This document shows positions 8,410 through 17,501 of a stretch of DNA of 64,000 nt, one piece after another; within the stretch, counting starts at the first letter, position 1; each line of letters starts with the position of its first letter. The DNA comes from Flavobacterium solisilvae (lineage in GTDB: Bacteria; Bacteroidota; Bacteroidia; Flavobacteriales; Flavobacteriaceae), in the NCBI RefSeq assembly GCF_012911605.1, contig NZ_JAAMPT010000207.1, positions 1 through 64,000 of the forward strand, given 5' to 3'. A program made the position numbers and the translations under genes. The notes beneath the pieces were generated by a model. The model saw only the letters and a list, made by a program, of their open reading frames with translations, was not told the origin of the DNA and ran no database searches.

Positions 8410-8547
8410 ACAATTCTCACTACTTATGAAACATCAAAAGTAGATTTATCACAAATAATGTTAAAGTAGTCAGCTTGTTGAACTTGAACTGTGATGTTTT
8501 TAAAACGAAAAAAAATGTGTTGTAGTATATTTTTTGGTTCTTTTTTT

Positions 8548-9429
8548 CTAATTTCTTTTATCTTCACCCCAAAGAAGTTTGTTTCTTAATGTTTTAAAAA
8601 AAGTTTCTTCTGGAATTTCTACCATTTTAATTTTGAAAGGTGTTTTGCTGATGGTTAATTCGGCATTATTGTTTACCGATACCATTCTAGAATCTAACGA
8701 AACCAAGTATTGTTCTTCTCTTCCAGAAACTTTTAGTTTAATAATGGTGTCATCAGGAATTACTAATGGTCGAGCGTTTAAATTGTGTGGCGCAATTGGT
8801 GTTATTACTAATCCTTTTACTTCGGGAGTTAAAATTGGTCCGCCACAACTAAGTGAATATCCTGTTGAACCTGTTGGTGTTGAGATGATTAAGCCATCTG
8901 CCCAATAGGAATTTAAGTATTCGTCGTTTAGAAAAGTTTCGATTGTAATCATTGAAGTGGTGTCTTTTCGGCTTACCGATATTTCGTTCATTGCAAAATT
9001 AATGTCCATCCCAATTTCATTGGTTGAACAATCTATCGTTAAAAGTGTTCGTTCGGAAATAGTGTATTTTTTTTCTAAAACAACTTTTAGGAACGATTCA
9101 ATGTTTTCTTTTTGAACTTTGGCTAAAAAACCCAATCTTCCAGCATTCACGCCAAGAATTGGAATGCCTGAATCACGAACAAAAGTTGCTGCTCTTAAAA
9201 TTGTTCCGTCGCCACCAATACTAATTAATATGTCAAAACTGCTGTTTAAATCTTCGTGAGAGGAAAACGTGTTGTATTGTTTTTCAATGATTTTTTCTTC
9301 GTAAAGAATTTTTAAAAATTTCTCTTCGATAACCATTTCCACGTTGTTTCTGTTAAAAAAAACAAAGATGTCTTTAATAATTGGTCGCGTGTCGTTTTGA
9401 TAATATTGTCCGAAAATGGCAACTTTCAT
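8548..9429 (-). CDS. nadK: NAD kinase (ATP-NAD kinase)
   Basis: 293 residues. Phosphorylates NAD to NADP. Motifs: the GGDGT loop with catalytic Asp74 (LISIGGDGTILRAA), the NE motif (FAMNEISVSRK), the glycine-rich TGSTGYSLSCGGP and the downstream hydrophobic segment TPIAPHNLNARPLVIPDD. Length and order fit the bacterial NadK family. It begins 4 bases after the CBS-domain gene stop, so the two form a unit; this CBS-nadK pair divergent from pdxJ is a conserved Flavobacteriia arrangement. A 164-base gap with a candidate promoter separates it from DUF6089. Confidence 0.97.
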   Translation of the reverse strand: MKVAIFGQYYQNDTRPIIKDIFVFFNRNNVEMVIEEKFLKILYEEKIIEKQYNTFSSHEDLNSSFDILISIGGDGTILRAATFVRDSGIPILGVNAGRLGFLAKVQKENIESFLKVVLEKKYTISERTLLTIDCSTNEIGMDINFAMNEISVSRKDTTSMITIETFLNDEYLNSYWADGLIISTPTGSTGYSLSCGGPILTPEVKGLVITPIAPHNLNARPLVIPDDTIIKLKVSGREEQYLVSLDSRMVSVNNNAELTISKTPFKIKMVEIPEETFFKTLRNKLLWGEDKRN

Positions 9430-9433
9430 AAGA

Positions 9434-10093
9434 TTACATATTTAAGTATTTGTCCAAATATTCCGAACGTTCTTTTAAATTATTCATATAATTATCTTCG
9501 TGATGTTCAGAGATAATTTCGTAGTTATATCGTCTAAACGTTTGGATAATGTCGTTCAAACCGCCAAGTGTAATTTTTACGGTAACTTGAACTTTTTCAT
9601 TATTGGCTTCCGAAACAAAAAGACCTAACAATTTTCCGTTATTACTTTCTACAATTTGAGCAATCTGGCTCATCGAATAATCGATAGCGGCTTTTTCAAC
9701 CACAATAATTCCTCCAGTTTCTTTTAGAAAAGGCGTCTCGTTTAAAAACTTTATCACATCGGTTATTTCATAATAGCCAACATAGTTGTTGTTTTCGTCC
9801 AAAATAGGAACAAGATTAGCATTGTTTCGCGCAAAAATCTCTAAAACATCAAGCCAAATCATGGAATTTCTAACAAAAAAACCTTCCAAAGCATAGCGAT
9901 AATCGAGTATGGTTTTTTGAAAATCAAACGTTTCAGCATCAACTGATGAAATACAACCTTGATAAATTCCTTCGTTTAAAATTGGAAAATGTGAAAAAGT
10001 ACTTTCGGCAAAAAAATCTTGAATTTCGGCAACGGTTTCGTTAATCGAAAAAGGTTTAAAATCGTTGTTAATGTATTCAGAAAGTACTCTCAT
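9434..10093 (-). CDS. CBS domain-containing protein
   Basis: 219 residues with two tandem CBS motifs (about residues 10-65 and 75-130; FFAESTFSHFPILNEG and ARNNANLVPILDENN) followed by an ACT-like regulatory region (about 140-205, GGIIVVEKAAIDYSMSQIAQIVESN). CBS pairs usually bind adenine nucleotides and regulate a partner. Its tight pairing with nadK (4-base gap) suggests a role in sensing nucleotide state, but this is inference from position. No enzymatic domain is present. It is probably first in its operon, divergent from pdxJ. Confidence 0.88.
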   Translation of the reverse strand: MRVLSEYINNDFKPFSINETVAEIQDFFAESTFSHFPILNEGIYQGCISSVDAETFDFQKTILDYRYALEGFFVRNSMIWLDVLEIFARNNANLVPILDENNNYVGYYEITDVIKFLNETPFLKETGGIIVVEKAAIDYSMSQIAQIVESNNGKLLGLFVSEANNEKVQVTVKITLGGLNDIIQTFRRYNYEIISEHHEDNYMNNLKERSEYLDKYLNM

Positions 10094-10140
10094 GTATTCA
10101 TTTTTTAATCGACTGCAAAATAATCAAAATTTCGGACATG

Positions 10141-10167
10141 TTGACTTGCTTTAACTTTGTATTTTTG
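10141..10167 (+). promoter_or_regulatory. Candidate promoter for pdxJ (TTG, then TATTTTTG)
   Basis: TATTTTTG at 10160-10167 fits TAnnTTTG. A TTG at 10141-10143 lies 16 bases upstream, shorter than the preferred 19. It would give a leader of about 90 bases that includes the palindromic repeat at 10182-10247. Confidence 0.4.
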
Positions 10168-10181
10168 CTGAAATTTATTAA

Positions 10182-10247
10182 TAGCCACAGATTCACTGAT
10201 TTTTTAGGATTAACTTCAAAAAATAGTAATCTGTGCATCTGTGGCTA
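10182..10247. repeat. Palindromic intergenic repeat (TAGCCACAGAT ... ATCTGTGGCTA)
   Basis: Perfect 11-bp inverted repeat, TAGCCACAGAT at 10182-10192 and ATCTGTGGCTA at 10237-10247. Partly complementary inner sequence (CACTGATT / AATCTGTG) extends the hairpin. It lies between the divergent CBS protein and pdxJ genes and would be in the pdxJ leader. Confidence 0.65.
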
Positions 10248-10261
10248 AAAGTTGAAAAAAA

Positions 10262-10975
10262 ATGACAAAATTAAGTGTAAACATCAATAAAATAGCAACG
10301 TTACGAAATGCTCGTGGTGGAAATGTGCCCGATTTATTAAAGGTTGCAACCGATATTCAAAAATTTGGCGCACAAGGAATAACCATTCATCCGCGACCAG
10401 ATGAAAGACATATTCGCTATCAAGATGCACGCGATTTGAAATCGATTGTTTACACCGAATATAATATTGAAGGAAATCCGCAACATAATTTTATCGATTT
10501 GGTTCTGGAGTGTAAACCAACACAAGTAACGCTTGTTCCCGATGCGATTGGAGCGATAACTTCTTCGGCAGGTTGGGATACGATAAAATTTCAGGATTAT
10601 TTAACCGAAGTAATTTCAGAATTTCAACGAAACGGAATTCGAACTTCCATTTTTGTTGATCCAATTCTGGAAATGATTGAAGGCGCCAAAAAAACCGGAA
10701 CCGATAGAATTGAGTTATATACCGAAAGTTTTGCACATCAATATGATTTAGGAAATGAAAAAGGAATCGAACCTTATACAAAAGCTGCTGTTTTAGCCAA
10801 TGAACTGGGTTTAGGGATCAATGCCGGACACGATTTGAGTTTGGATAATATTAAATTTTTCAAAGAAAATATTCCAAATTTATTAGAAGTTTCCATTGGC
10901 CATGCTTTGATTTCTGAAGCGTTATATTTAGGTTTGGACAATGTTGTGAATATGTATTTGAATAGATTAAAATAG
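10262..10975 (+). CDS. pdxJ: Pyridoxine 5'-phosphate synthase
   Basis: 237 residues, TIM-barrel. Condenses 1-deoxyxylulose 5-phosphate with 3-amino-1-hydroxyacetone phosphate to form pyridoxine 5'-phosphate in vitamin B6 synthesis. Motifs: [17 protein letters not shown] at the N-terminus, the phosphate/substrate loop HPRPDERHI (residues about 43-51), and the C-terminal GINAGHDLS and [10 protein letters not shown]. It is divergent from the CBS-nadK pair. The start codon directly follows an A-rich stretch and has no competing upstream start. Confidence 0.97.
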   Translation: MTKLSVNINKIATLRNARGGNVPDLLKVATDIQKFGAQGITIHPRPDERHIRYQDARDLKSIVYTEYNIEGNPQHNFIDLVLECKPTQVTLVPDAIGAITSSAGWDTIKFQDYLTEVISEFQRNGIRTSIFVDPILEMIEGAKKTGTDRIELYTESFAHQYDLGNEKGIEPYTKAAVLANELGLGINAGHDLSLDNIKFFKENIPNLLEVSIGHALISEALYLGLDNVVNMYLNRLK

Positions 10976-11020
10976 AATTTCAATCTTGAAACTTTGAGAT
11001 TAGAATTTAAAATATAGTGT

Positions 11021-12007
11021 ATGGAGACCGATAAAAACATGTTGTTTTCTGAAATAAAAGAAATTATTCTTCTGTCTCGTCAGCGAGTTTTTAGAATGGC
11101 AAATTCTGTTTTGCTTGAAACCTATTGGCAAATAGGAAAATTAATTATTGAAGATGAACAACAAGGAAAAGAACGAGCGGAATATGGTAAAGCGGTTTTA
11201 AAAACGTTAGCTGGTCAACTTACATTGGAATTTGGGAAAGGGTTTGACTATACAAATCTTACCAATATGAGAAAGTTCTACCTCGCTTTTCCAATTCTTG
11301 ACGCATTGCGTCAAGAATTGAGTTGGACACATTATAGATTGCTTTCTAGAATAGATTTTCAAGAGAAAAGAAATTTTTATCTTAAAGAAAGTGTTGATAA
11401 TAATTGGAATAGTAGAACGCTACAACGACAAATTAATTCATTAGCCTTTGAGCGAATTTTAGAACATAAAAAAGATGTTTCTGAAAAACCAACCATTCAA
11501 AATTTAATAAAAGATCCTTATATTTTCGAATTTCTTGGATTGCCAAATGATATTAAAAACAGCGAAAAAAATATCGAAACCGCAATAATAGATCATATTC
11601 AAAAGTTTTTGTTAGAATTTGGAAAAGGATTTGCATTTGTAGCACGACAACAACATATCGTTACCGATACTTCAGATTTTTATATCGATTTGGTTTTTTA
11701 CAATTACATCTTAAAATGTTTTGTAATTATTGATTTAAAAACAGGAGAACTTTCGCATCAAGATATCGGACAAATAGATATGTATGTTCGAATGTATGAT
11801 GATTTGAAGAAGTCAGAAAGTGATAATCCAACCGTTGGAATTTTACTTTGTTCAGAGAAAGATGAAACAATAGTCAAATATTCGGTATTAGCAGATAAAA
11901 AAAGCGTTTTTGCAAGTCAATATTTGTTATATATGCCAAAAGAAGAAGAGTTAAAACAGATCATAGAACAAGATAGACATCTTTTTGAATTAGAAAATGG
12001 AGAATAA
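11021..12007 (+). CDS. PDDEXK nuclease domain-containing protein (DUF1016, YhcG-like)
   Basis: 328 residues. N-terminal DUF1016 domain (about 10-145; LETYWQIGKLI, SWTHYRLL) and C-terminal PD-(D/E)XK-like domain (about 165-310; YIDLVFYN with Asp223, then VIIDLKTGE with Asp238 and Lys240). Family members occur beside restriction-modification or mobile genes, but here the neighbours are pdxJ and a hydrolase and no methylase is visible. Activity is predicted only from the motif. The stop overlaps the start of the next gene by 11 bases, so they share a transcript. A 45-base gap follows pdxJ, so it may be in that operon too. It is plausibly a horizontally acquired passenger. Confidence 0.88.
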   Translation: METDKNMLFSEIKEIILLSRQRVFRMANSVLLETYWQIGKLIIEDEQQGKERAEYGKAVLKTLAGQLTLEFGKGFDYTNLTNMRKFYLAFPILDALRQELSWTHYRLLSRIDFQEKRNFYLKESVDNNWNSRTLQRQINSLAFERILEHKKDVSEKPTIQNLIKDPYIFEFLGLPNDIKNSEKNIETAIIDHIQKFLLEFGKGFAFVARQQHIVTDTSDFYIDLVFYNYILKCFVIIDLKTGELSHQDIGQIDMYVRMYDDLKKSESDNPTVGILLCSEKDETIVKYSVLADKKSVFASQYLLYMPKEEELKQIIEQDRHLFELENGE

Positions 12008-12767
12008 GTTATACTCAAGAATAGAAGGCGAAGGCAAGCCGCTTTTAATCATTCACGGATTTCTGGGAATGAGCGATAATTGGAAATCATTTGGTTCGCT
12101 TTATGCTGCCGAAGGTTTTCAAGTTCACATGCTCGATTTAAGAAATCATGGAAAAAGTTTTCATTCCGATGAATTTAGTTATGAAATCATGGTAAACGAT
12201 GTTTTGAACTATTGCCAACATCATAATTTATCATCGGTTTCAATAATTGGTCATTCGATGGGTGGAAAAGTAGCGATGCTTTTTGCAACAACTTATCCTG
12301 ATTTGGTTGAAAAACTTATCGTAGCTGATATTGGTCCAAAATATTATGCGCCACATCATCAAGATATTTTAGCCGGATTGAACGCAGTTGATTTTTCTGA
12401 AAAACCTGATAGAAGTCAAGTGGAAGAAACGTTGTATCCGTTTATTCCCGATTTTGGAACAAGACAATTTTTAATGAAAAGTCTGTATTGGAAAGAACCT
12501 GGACAATTAGCATTCCGATTTAACCTGTCTGTTTTTAATGAAAAAATCGAACAAATTGGCGTGGCTTTACCAAGTGAAAAACGTTTTGAAAAACCAACGC
12601 TTTTTATTCGTGGTGGAAATTCCAGGTATATTTTGGATACCGATTTACCCGAAATTCAAAATCATTTCCCTAATTTTAAACTCGCAACAATTCCAAACGC
12701 TGGACACTGGCTTCATGCCGAAAATCCAAAATTGTTTTTTGAAGAAACTAGTAACTTTTTAAAATAA
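11997..12767 (+). CDS. Alpha/beta hydrolase (YbfF-like esterase)
   Basis: 256 residues, alpha/beta hydrolase fold. N-terminal oxyanion-hole region (IIHGFLGMSDNW), nucleophile elbow GHSMGG with Ser87, and C-terminal GHWLHAENP with catalytic His237. The acid is likely an Asp in the middle strand. The closest functional analogue by sequence pattern is YbfF-type acyl-CoA or ester hydrolase; the true substrate is unknown. It overlaps the preceding DUF1016 gene by 11 bases and is followed after 3 bases by a small membrane protein gene, indicating translational coupling within one operon. Confidence 0.9.
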   Translation: MENKLYSRIEGEGKPLLIIHGFLGMSDNWKSFGSLYAAEGFQVHMLDLRNHGKSFHSDEFSYEIMVNDVLNYCQHHNLSSVSIIGHSMGGKVAMLFATTYPDLVEKLIVADIGPKYYAPHHQDILAGLNAVDFSEKPDRSQVEETLYPFIPDFGTRQFLMKSLYWKEPGQLAFRFNLSVFNEKIEQIGVALPSEKRFEKPTLFIRGGNSRYILDTDLPEIQNHFPNFKLATIPNAGHWLHAENPKLFFEETSNFLK

Positions 12768-12770
12768 ACT

Positions 12771-13112
12771 ATGAAAATAATTATCCGATTACTCGTTACC
12801 TCTGTTTTAGTAATGATAATTTCACACTTAATGAAAGGTGTAATTGTTGACGAATTCATGTCAGCATTAACCGTTGCAGTTGTTTTAGCATTGCTAAATC
12901 TTTTTGTAAAACCAATATTGGTTGTCTTAACCTTGCCGGTAACTATCTTTACGCTGGGTTTTTTCTATTTGGTTATCAATGCCGCAATGATTTTGGTTTG
13001 CGACCATTTTATCGACGGATTTAAAGTAAGTACATTTTGGACAGCAATGCTTTTCAGTATAATACTTTCGTTATCACAATCAATCGTCTTTAAATTGACA
13101 AATAATGACTAA
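12771..13112 (+). CDS. Small membrane protein of the phage holin family (mycobacterial 4TM type)
   Basis: 113 residues with about four hydrophobic segments (3-20, 29-52, 57-80 and 89-106). The pattern LLNLFVKPILVVLTLP / FTLGFFYLVINAAMI matches the YvlD-like family annotated as phage holin family protein. Such proteins are widespread inner-membrane proteins outside phages, and nothing here suggests lysis or prophage. It follows the hydrolase by 3 bases and ends the operon before the tig promoter. Confidence 0.85.
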   Translation: MKIIIRLLVTSVLVMIISHLMKGVIVDEFMSALTVAVVLALLNLFVKPILVVLTLPVTIFTLGFFYLVINAAMILVCDHFIDGFKVSTFWTAMLFSIILSLSQSIVFKLTNND

Positions 13113-13144
13113 AATAAAAAGCTAAAATTCAAATATTTAAAAAC

Positions 13145-13175
13145 TTTGTTGGGTTGTGAAAAAGTTGTACTTTTG
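13145..13175 (+). promoter_or_regulatory. Promoter for tig: TTTG-N19-TACTTTTG, with an inverted repeat over the spacer and start site
   Basis: TTTG at 13145-13148 and TACTTTTG at 13168-13175 are separated by exactly 19 bases, the Bacteroidota sigma-A consensus. A perfect 8-bp inverted repeat, TTGGGTTG (13149-13156) and CAACCCAA (13176-13183), brackets the -7 element. Confidence 0.85.
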
Positions 13176-13208
13176 CAACCCAATTTTAGTATGTAAAAAA
13201 CACAAGAA

Positions 13209-14537
13209 ATGAATATCACAAGAAATAACGTAGATGCTTTAAATGCAGTAGTTACAGTAGAAGTATCCAAAGCAGATTATGCCGAAAAAGTACAAAAAGT
13301 TTTAGCAGATTATAGAAAAAATGCTTCAATTCCTGGTTTTAGAAAAGGAGCAGTTCCAATGAGCTTAATCCAAAAACAATATGGAAAAGCAGTGTTGTTG
13401 GATGAAGTAAACAAATTGTTGCAAGATAATTTAAACAAATATTTAGTAGAAGAAAAATTAGATATCCTTGGAAATCCGCTACCAAAAGTAACCGAAGATT
13501 TCAATTGGGATGTTGAAGATTATAAATTTGAATTCGAATTAGGTTTAGCGCCAGAATTCACTGTGGATTTAACAGCAAAAAATGATTTGGTAAAATATAC
13601 TATCGTTGCCGATGACAAAATGTTGAATGACCAAGTGGCTAGAATTCAAAAACAATACGGAAAATTAATCGCAAAAGACGTAGTGGAAGAAGGAAACGAT
13701 GTTTCTGGTGTTTTTGCTAACGAAGAAAAAGCAATCAACAACAGAACGACACTTTCATTAGATGTTTTTGCAGATAAAAAAACAGCGAAAGCTTTCATTG
13801 GGAAAAAAGTAGGTGATGTGGTAACGTTAAAAACCAAAGGTTTATTTGACGACGATCACAAATTGATGGATTATTTAGCAGTTGGACATGATGACGTTCA
13901 CGGTTTAGATATCGAAGTGACTTTTACAATCGATGAAGTAACAACACATGAACCAGCAGTTTTAGACCAAGAGTTATTCGATAAATTATTTGGACCAAAA
14001 GTGGTAACTTCAGTTGACGAATTGAAAGCAAAAATCAAAGAAGATGCCGAAAAACAATTTGCTCAACAAGCAGATCAAAAATTCTTAAACGATGTTACGG
14101 AGTTTTTGATTGCAAATACGAAATTTGATTTACCAGCTGAATTCCTAAAAAAATGGATACAATCAGCAGGTGAAAATCCTCTTTCTGCAGAAGAAGCTGA
14201 AGTTGAATTTACAAAATCAGAAAACGGTTTACGTTACCAATTAATCGAAGGTAAAATCATTACAGAAAATGGTTTACAAATCACTTTCGAAGATTTAAAA
14301 GCATACACTTCTGAATTGATAAAAAAACAAATGGCACAATTTGGTCAAATGGATCCATCAGATGAAGATGTACAAGGAATTGTTGCTCGCGTTATGTCAA
14401 ATCAAGACGAAGTGCGTCGTTTGTCAGAACAAGTAATGAACGAGAAAATGCTAAACTTATATAAAGAAAAAGTTAAAGCAAAATCTAAAGAAGTTTCTTA
14501 TGATGATTTCATCAAAGCGATGTATGGTGAGATTTAA
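13209..14537 (+). CDS. tig: Trigger factor (ribosome-associated chaperone)
   Basis: 442 residues. N-terminal ribosome-binding domain with the GFRKG-type signature (IPGFRKGAVP, about residues 41-50), a central FKBP-like region (about 155-250) and a long helical C-terminal chaperone domain. It binds nascent chains at the ribosomal exit tunnel. The central domain is shortened relative to active FKBP prolyl isomerases, as in other Bacteroidota, so isomerase activity is uncertain. It has its own consensus promoter, is followed by a terminator, and precedes clpP and clpX, the classical tig-clpP-clpX order. Confidence 0.96.
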   Translation: MNITRNNVDALNAVVTVEVSKADYAEKVQKVLADYRKNASIPGFRKGAVPMSLIQKQYGKAVLLDEVNKLLQDNLNKYLVEEKLDILGNPLPKVTEDFNWDVEDYKFEFELGLAPEFTVDLTAKNDLVKYTIVADDKMLNDQVARIQKQYGKLIAKDVVEEGNDVSGVFANEEKAINNRTTLSLDVFADKKTAKAFIGKKVGDVVTLKTKGLFDDDHKLMDYLAVGHDDVHGLDIEVTFTIDEVTTHEPAVLDQELFDKLFGPKVVTSVDELKAKIKEDAEKQFAQQADQKFLNDVTEFLIANTKFDLPAEFLKKWIQSAGENPLSAEEAEVEFTKSENGLRYQLIEGKIITENGLQITFEDLKAYTSELIKKQMAQFGQMDPSDEDVQGIVARVMSNQDEVRRLSEQVMNEKMLNLYKEKVKAKSKEVSYDDFIKAMYGEI

Positions 14538-14557
14538 TTAAAAAATTAGTATCTTTG

Positions 14558-14589
14558 AGCGTCATTTCTGAATAGATTTGACGCTTTTT
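14558..14589 (+). terminator. Terminator after tig
   Basis: Stem AGCGTCA (14558-14564) / TGACGCT (14579-14585) followed by T. It begins directly after TATCTTTG (14550-14557), which resembles a -7 element; if that is used for clpP, the hairpin would be an attenuator in the clpP leader. Confidence 0.65.
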
Positions 14590-14667
14590 GCTTGTTTTAA
14601 GGCTAATTTTCGGCTTTGACCATTCAAATTCAAAGAGAGTTTAACATAATTACTTTTTTTTAAAAAA

Positions 14668-15327
14668 ATGAACTACGGAAAAGAATTTAAAAAATTTGCG
14701 ACAAAAAAGCATGGTGTTAACAGCTTATATTATGATAAGATTGTAAACAGCATGACACCATATATCATTGAAGAACGTCAGTTGAATGTATCCCAACTAG
14801 ACGTTTTTTCACGTTTGATGATGGACAGAATTATATTTTTAGGAACAGGTGTTGACGATCATGTGGCAAACATTATCCAAGCGCAATTACTGTTTTTAGA
14901 AAGCGTTGATGCGTCAAAAGACGTTCAAATCTACATCAATTCTCCAGGCGGAAGCGTTTATGCTGGACTTGGAATTTATGATACAATGCAATACATCAAG
15001 CCAGATGTAGCAACAATTTGTACAGGAATGGCAGCTTCAATGGGAGCAGTTTTACTTTGTGCTGGTGCAGCAGGAAAACGTTCAGCGTTGCCACATTCAA
15101 GAGTAATGATTCACCAGCCATCAGGAGGTTTTCAAGGAGTAACAACAGATATGGAAATCAATTTGAGAGAAACATTGAAGTTAAAAGACGAATTATATAA
15201 TATCATTTCACAACATTCTGGACAAACTTTTGATAAAGTTTATAAAGATTCAGAACGCGATTATTGGATGATTGCCGATGAAGCCAAAGAATACGGAATG
15301 ATTGATGAAGTGTTGAGAAGAAGTTAA
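14668..15327 (+). CDS. clpP: ATP-dependent Clp protease proteolytic subunit
   Basis: 219 residues, serine peptidase of family S14. Catalytic Ser124 in GMAASMGAVLL and His149 in RVMIHQPSGG; the acidic residue lies in the DSERDYW segment near residue 195. A conserved NSPGGSVYAG precedes the catalytic Ser. An N-terminal extension of about 35 residues before the mature core (NSMTPYIIEERQ) is probably processed. It forms a tetradecamer fed by ClpX, encoded 44 bases downstream on the same strand. Confidence 0.98.
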   Translation: MNYGKEFKKFATKKHGVNSLYYDKIVNSMTPYIIEERQLNVSQLDVFSRLMMDRIIFLGTGVDDHVANIIQAQLLFLESVDASKDVQIYINSPGGSVYAGLGIYDTMQYIKPDVATICTGMAASMGAVLLCAGAAGKRSALPHSRVMIHQPSGGFQGVTTDMEINLRETLKLKDELYNIISQHSGQTFDKVYKDSERDYWMIADEAKEYGMIDEVLRRS

Positions 15328-15371
15328 TTAAAAGATTTTTTCCCCATAAAAATCAAATAAACCTATAAAAA

Positions 15372-16604
15372 ATGGCAAGAGAAGTATTAGAATGCTCGTT
15401 TTGTGGTAGAAAAAAACCAGAAACCAATCTATTGATTGCTGGAATTAATGCACATGTTTGTGACCGATGTATTGAACAAGCTCACGGAATTGTGCTAGAA
15501 GAATTGAAAACCAATTCAAAAGTTAAGGTTTCTTCCGATTTAGTTTTGCGAAAGCCAAAAGAAATTAGAACATTCCTTGATCAATATGTAATTGGACAAG
15601 ACCAAACTAAAAAAGTGATGGCAGTTGCGGTTTACAATCACTACAAAAGATTGATGCAACATAGCGCTGTTGATGATGTAGAAATTGAAAAATCTAACAT
15701 CATTATGGTTGGACAAACTGGAACAGGAAAAACATTGGTAGCAAAAACCATTGCAAAAATGCTTGATGTTCCGTTAGCTATTGTTGATGCAACCGTTTTA
15801 ACCGAAGCAGGTTATGTTGGTGAAGACGTAGAAAGTATTTTGACACGTTTGCTTCAAGCTGCCGATTATGATGTGCCAAAAGCCGAAAGAGGAATTGTAT
15901 TTATTGATGAAATTGATAAAATTGCTCGCAAAAGCGATAATCCGTCGATAACGCGAGATGTTTCGGGTGAAGGTGTGCAACAAGCTTTGCTGAAATTATT
16001 GGAAGGAACGATTGTAAATGTTCCGCCAAAAGGTGGAAGAAAACATCCTGACCAAAAATTTGTGGAAGTAAATACTCAAAATATCCTGTTTATTGCTGGT
16101 GGTGCATTTGACGGAGTAGAACGAATTATCTCAAAACGATTGAATAGACAAGCCGTTGGATATAGTTCTGCTAAAAACGGTGAGAACATCGATAAAGATA
16201 ATTTACTGCAATATATTATTCCAAAAGACATTAAAGATTTTGGATTAATTCCTGAAATTATTGGTCGTTTGCCAGTGCTTACTCACATGGATCCGTTAGA
16301 CAAAGAAACTTTGCGTTCTATTTTAACCGAACCTAAAAATGCATTAATCAAGCAATATGAAAAACTATTTGCTATGGATGATGTGAAGTTTAGTATATCA
16401 AATGAAGCTTTGGATTTTATTGTGGATAAAGCATTAGAATACAAACTTGGCGCAAGAGGTTTGCGTTCACTATGTGAAGCCATTTTAACCGATGCCATGT
16501 ATGATTTACCAAGTAGTAATGAAAAAACACTTCATATTGATAAAGAATACACCGAAGATGCTTTGGGTAAAAATTTATTAAAACGATTGGAAATAGCGTC
16601 TTAA
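15372..16604 (+). CDS. clpX: ATP-dependent Clp protease ATP-binding subunit ClpX
   Basis: 410 residues. N-terminal zinc-binding domain with Cys8, Cys11, Cys30 and Cys33; Walker A GQTGTGKT (residues 114-121); pore-loop GYVGED; Walker [11 protein letters not shown]; sensor and C-terminal region [11 protein letters not shown]. The AAA+ unfoldase recognises tagged substrates and threads them into ClpP. It is co-transcribed with clpP and ends before a strong terminator at 16634-16663. Confidence 0.98.
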   Translation: MAREVLECSFCGRKKPETNLLIAGINAHVCDRCIEQAHGIVLEELKTNSKVKVSSDLVLRKPKEIRTFLDQYVIGQDQTKKVMAVAVYNHYKRLMQHSAVDDVEIEKSNIIMVGQTGTGKTLVAKTIAKMLDVPLAIVDATVLTEAGYVGEDVESILTRLLQAADYDVPKAERGIVFIDEIDKIARKSDNPSITRDVSGEGVQQALLKLLEGTIVNVPPKGGRKHPDQKFVEVNTQNILFIAGGAFDGVERIISKRLNRQAVGYSSAKNGENIDKDNLLQYIIPKDIKDFGLIPEIIGRLPVLTHMDPLDKETLRSILTEPKNALIKQYEKLFAMDDVKFSISNEALDFIVDKALEYKLGARGLRSLCEAILTDAMYDLPSSNEKTLHIDKEYTEDALGKNLLKRLEIAS

Positions 16605-16633
16605 AAATCATTTCAATTTGACGGAATACAAAG

Positions 16634-16663
16634 AAAACCACTCTATTTGGAGTGGTTTTTTTT
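16634..16663 (+). terminator. Terminator after clpX
   Basis: Stem AAAACCACTC / GAGTGGTTTT with a 6-base loop and a T tract. The symmetrical A/T flanks allow use from both sides. Confidence 0.85.
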
Positions 16664-16706
16664 ATGTTGTTGAAACTTTTTTTAATTATGATTTGTAAAA
16701 ATATGA

Positions 16707-17324
16707 TTATAATTCTTTTACTTTTGTTCTAAAGTAACCAACTCCTGTATGGTTTATTGTTTTGTTTTGATTGTCGGTTTCAATGGATTTGAAATCTATT
16801 TTTCCATAAATACTATCACCAATTTTAAAATTTGAATGGTTTAATGTTAATTTTTGATAAATAATTTTATATACTGATTCTTTTTCTCCTTCAGTTACTA
16901 CGTCAGTTGAATAATAGGGTTCAGTATAGAACTTGCCGTTTTTTACTAATATTATAAATCCATGACCACCAAAACCGTTACCGATTCCAATGTTTATAGA
17001 AAGCGTATCCTTTTTCCAAAAATAAGAACGACAATTATTAAAATTCGAATATTTCATGTCATAATCCTCATTTCGGTTATTTATATAAGATACAGCACTT
17101 GACTTCTTCATTAGTGTGTCTTTTTCTAAAGCTGAAAAAATTTCTTTTTCGTTGTCTAATTTTTTGAATATTTCATTTTCAGAAATCTTATTATCGACAT
17201 TAAAATTTTCCCATTTTTTTGTTGTTTTAAGTTCAGTATCTTTTTGTTTACAATGACTAAACAGAAATGGAACAAGTAAAATAACGAGTATATTAAAGTA
17301 AGTTTTAGTTAGTTCTTTTTTCAT
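16707..17324 (-). CDS. Hypothetical lipoprotein
   Basis: The ATG at 17324 gives a clean lipoprotein signal: MKKEL, a hydrophobic stretch, then the lipobox FSHC at about residue 25. An ATG 15 bases upstream only adds MNIEK. The mature part, about 180 residues, is rich in Lys, Asp and Asn; it contains segments such as GIGNGFGGHGFIILVKNGKFY and ends in HTGVGYFRTKVKEL. I do not recognise the family. It is monocistronic, convergent with clpX and downstream of a terminator that isolates it from the receptor gene. It is probably anchored in the periplasm or outer membrane. Confidence 0.75.
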   Translation of the reverse strand: MKKELTKTYFNILVILLVPFLFSHCKQKDTELKTTKKWENFNVDNKISENEIFKKLDNEKEIFSALEKDTLMKKSSAVSYINNRNEDYDMKYSNFNNCRSYFWKKDTLSINIGIGNGFGGHGFIILVKNGKFYTEPYYSTDVVTEGEKESVYKIIYQKLTLNHSNFKIGDSIYGKIDFKSIETDNQNKTINHTGVGYFRTKVKEL

Positions 17325-17402
17325 TTTTTCAATATTCAATCGTTAGCCTGAATACCCAAATATACAAAACTATTCAAAATTATAAGAACACTTTTTAAAA
17401 CC

Positions 17403-17429
17403 AAAAATCCCTCAAGTTAAGGGATTTTT
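17403..17429 (-). terminator. Terminator downstream of the TonB-dependent-receptor-like gene
   Basis: Stem AAAAATCCCT (17403-17412) / AGGGATTTTT (17420-17429) with a 7-base loop. The T run follows on either strand. Confidence 0.75.
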
Positions 17430-17501
17430 AGCTTCAATTTTTTAAAAAAATAATTCGTGAAAATTGGTGTAATTCGTGTTTTTCTTCAAAACAACTTGTT
17501 T

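Noticed and set aside
12771..13112. Prophage holin as a sign of a prophage
   Set aside because: The holin-type family is widespread in non-phage genes, and no integrase, terminase, capsid or tail genes are present.
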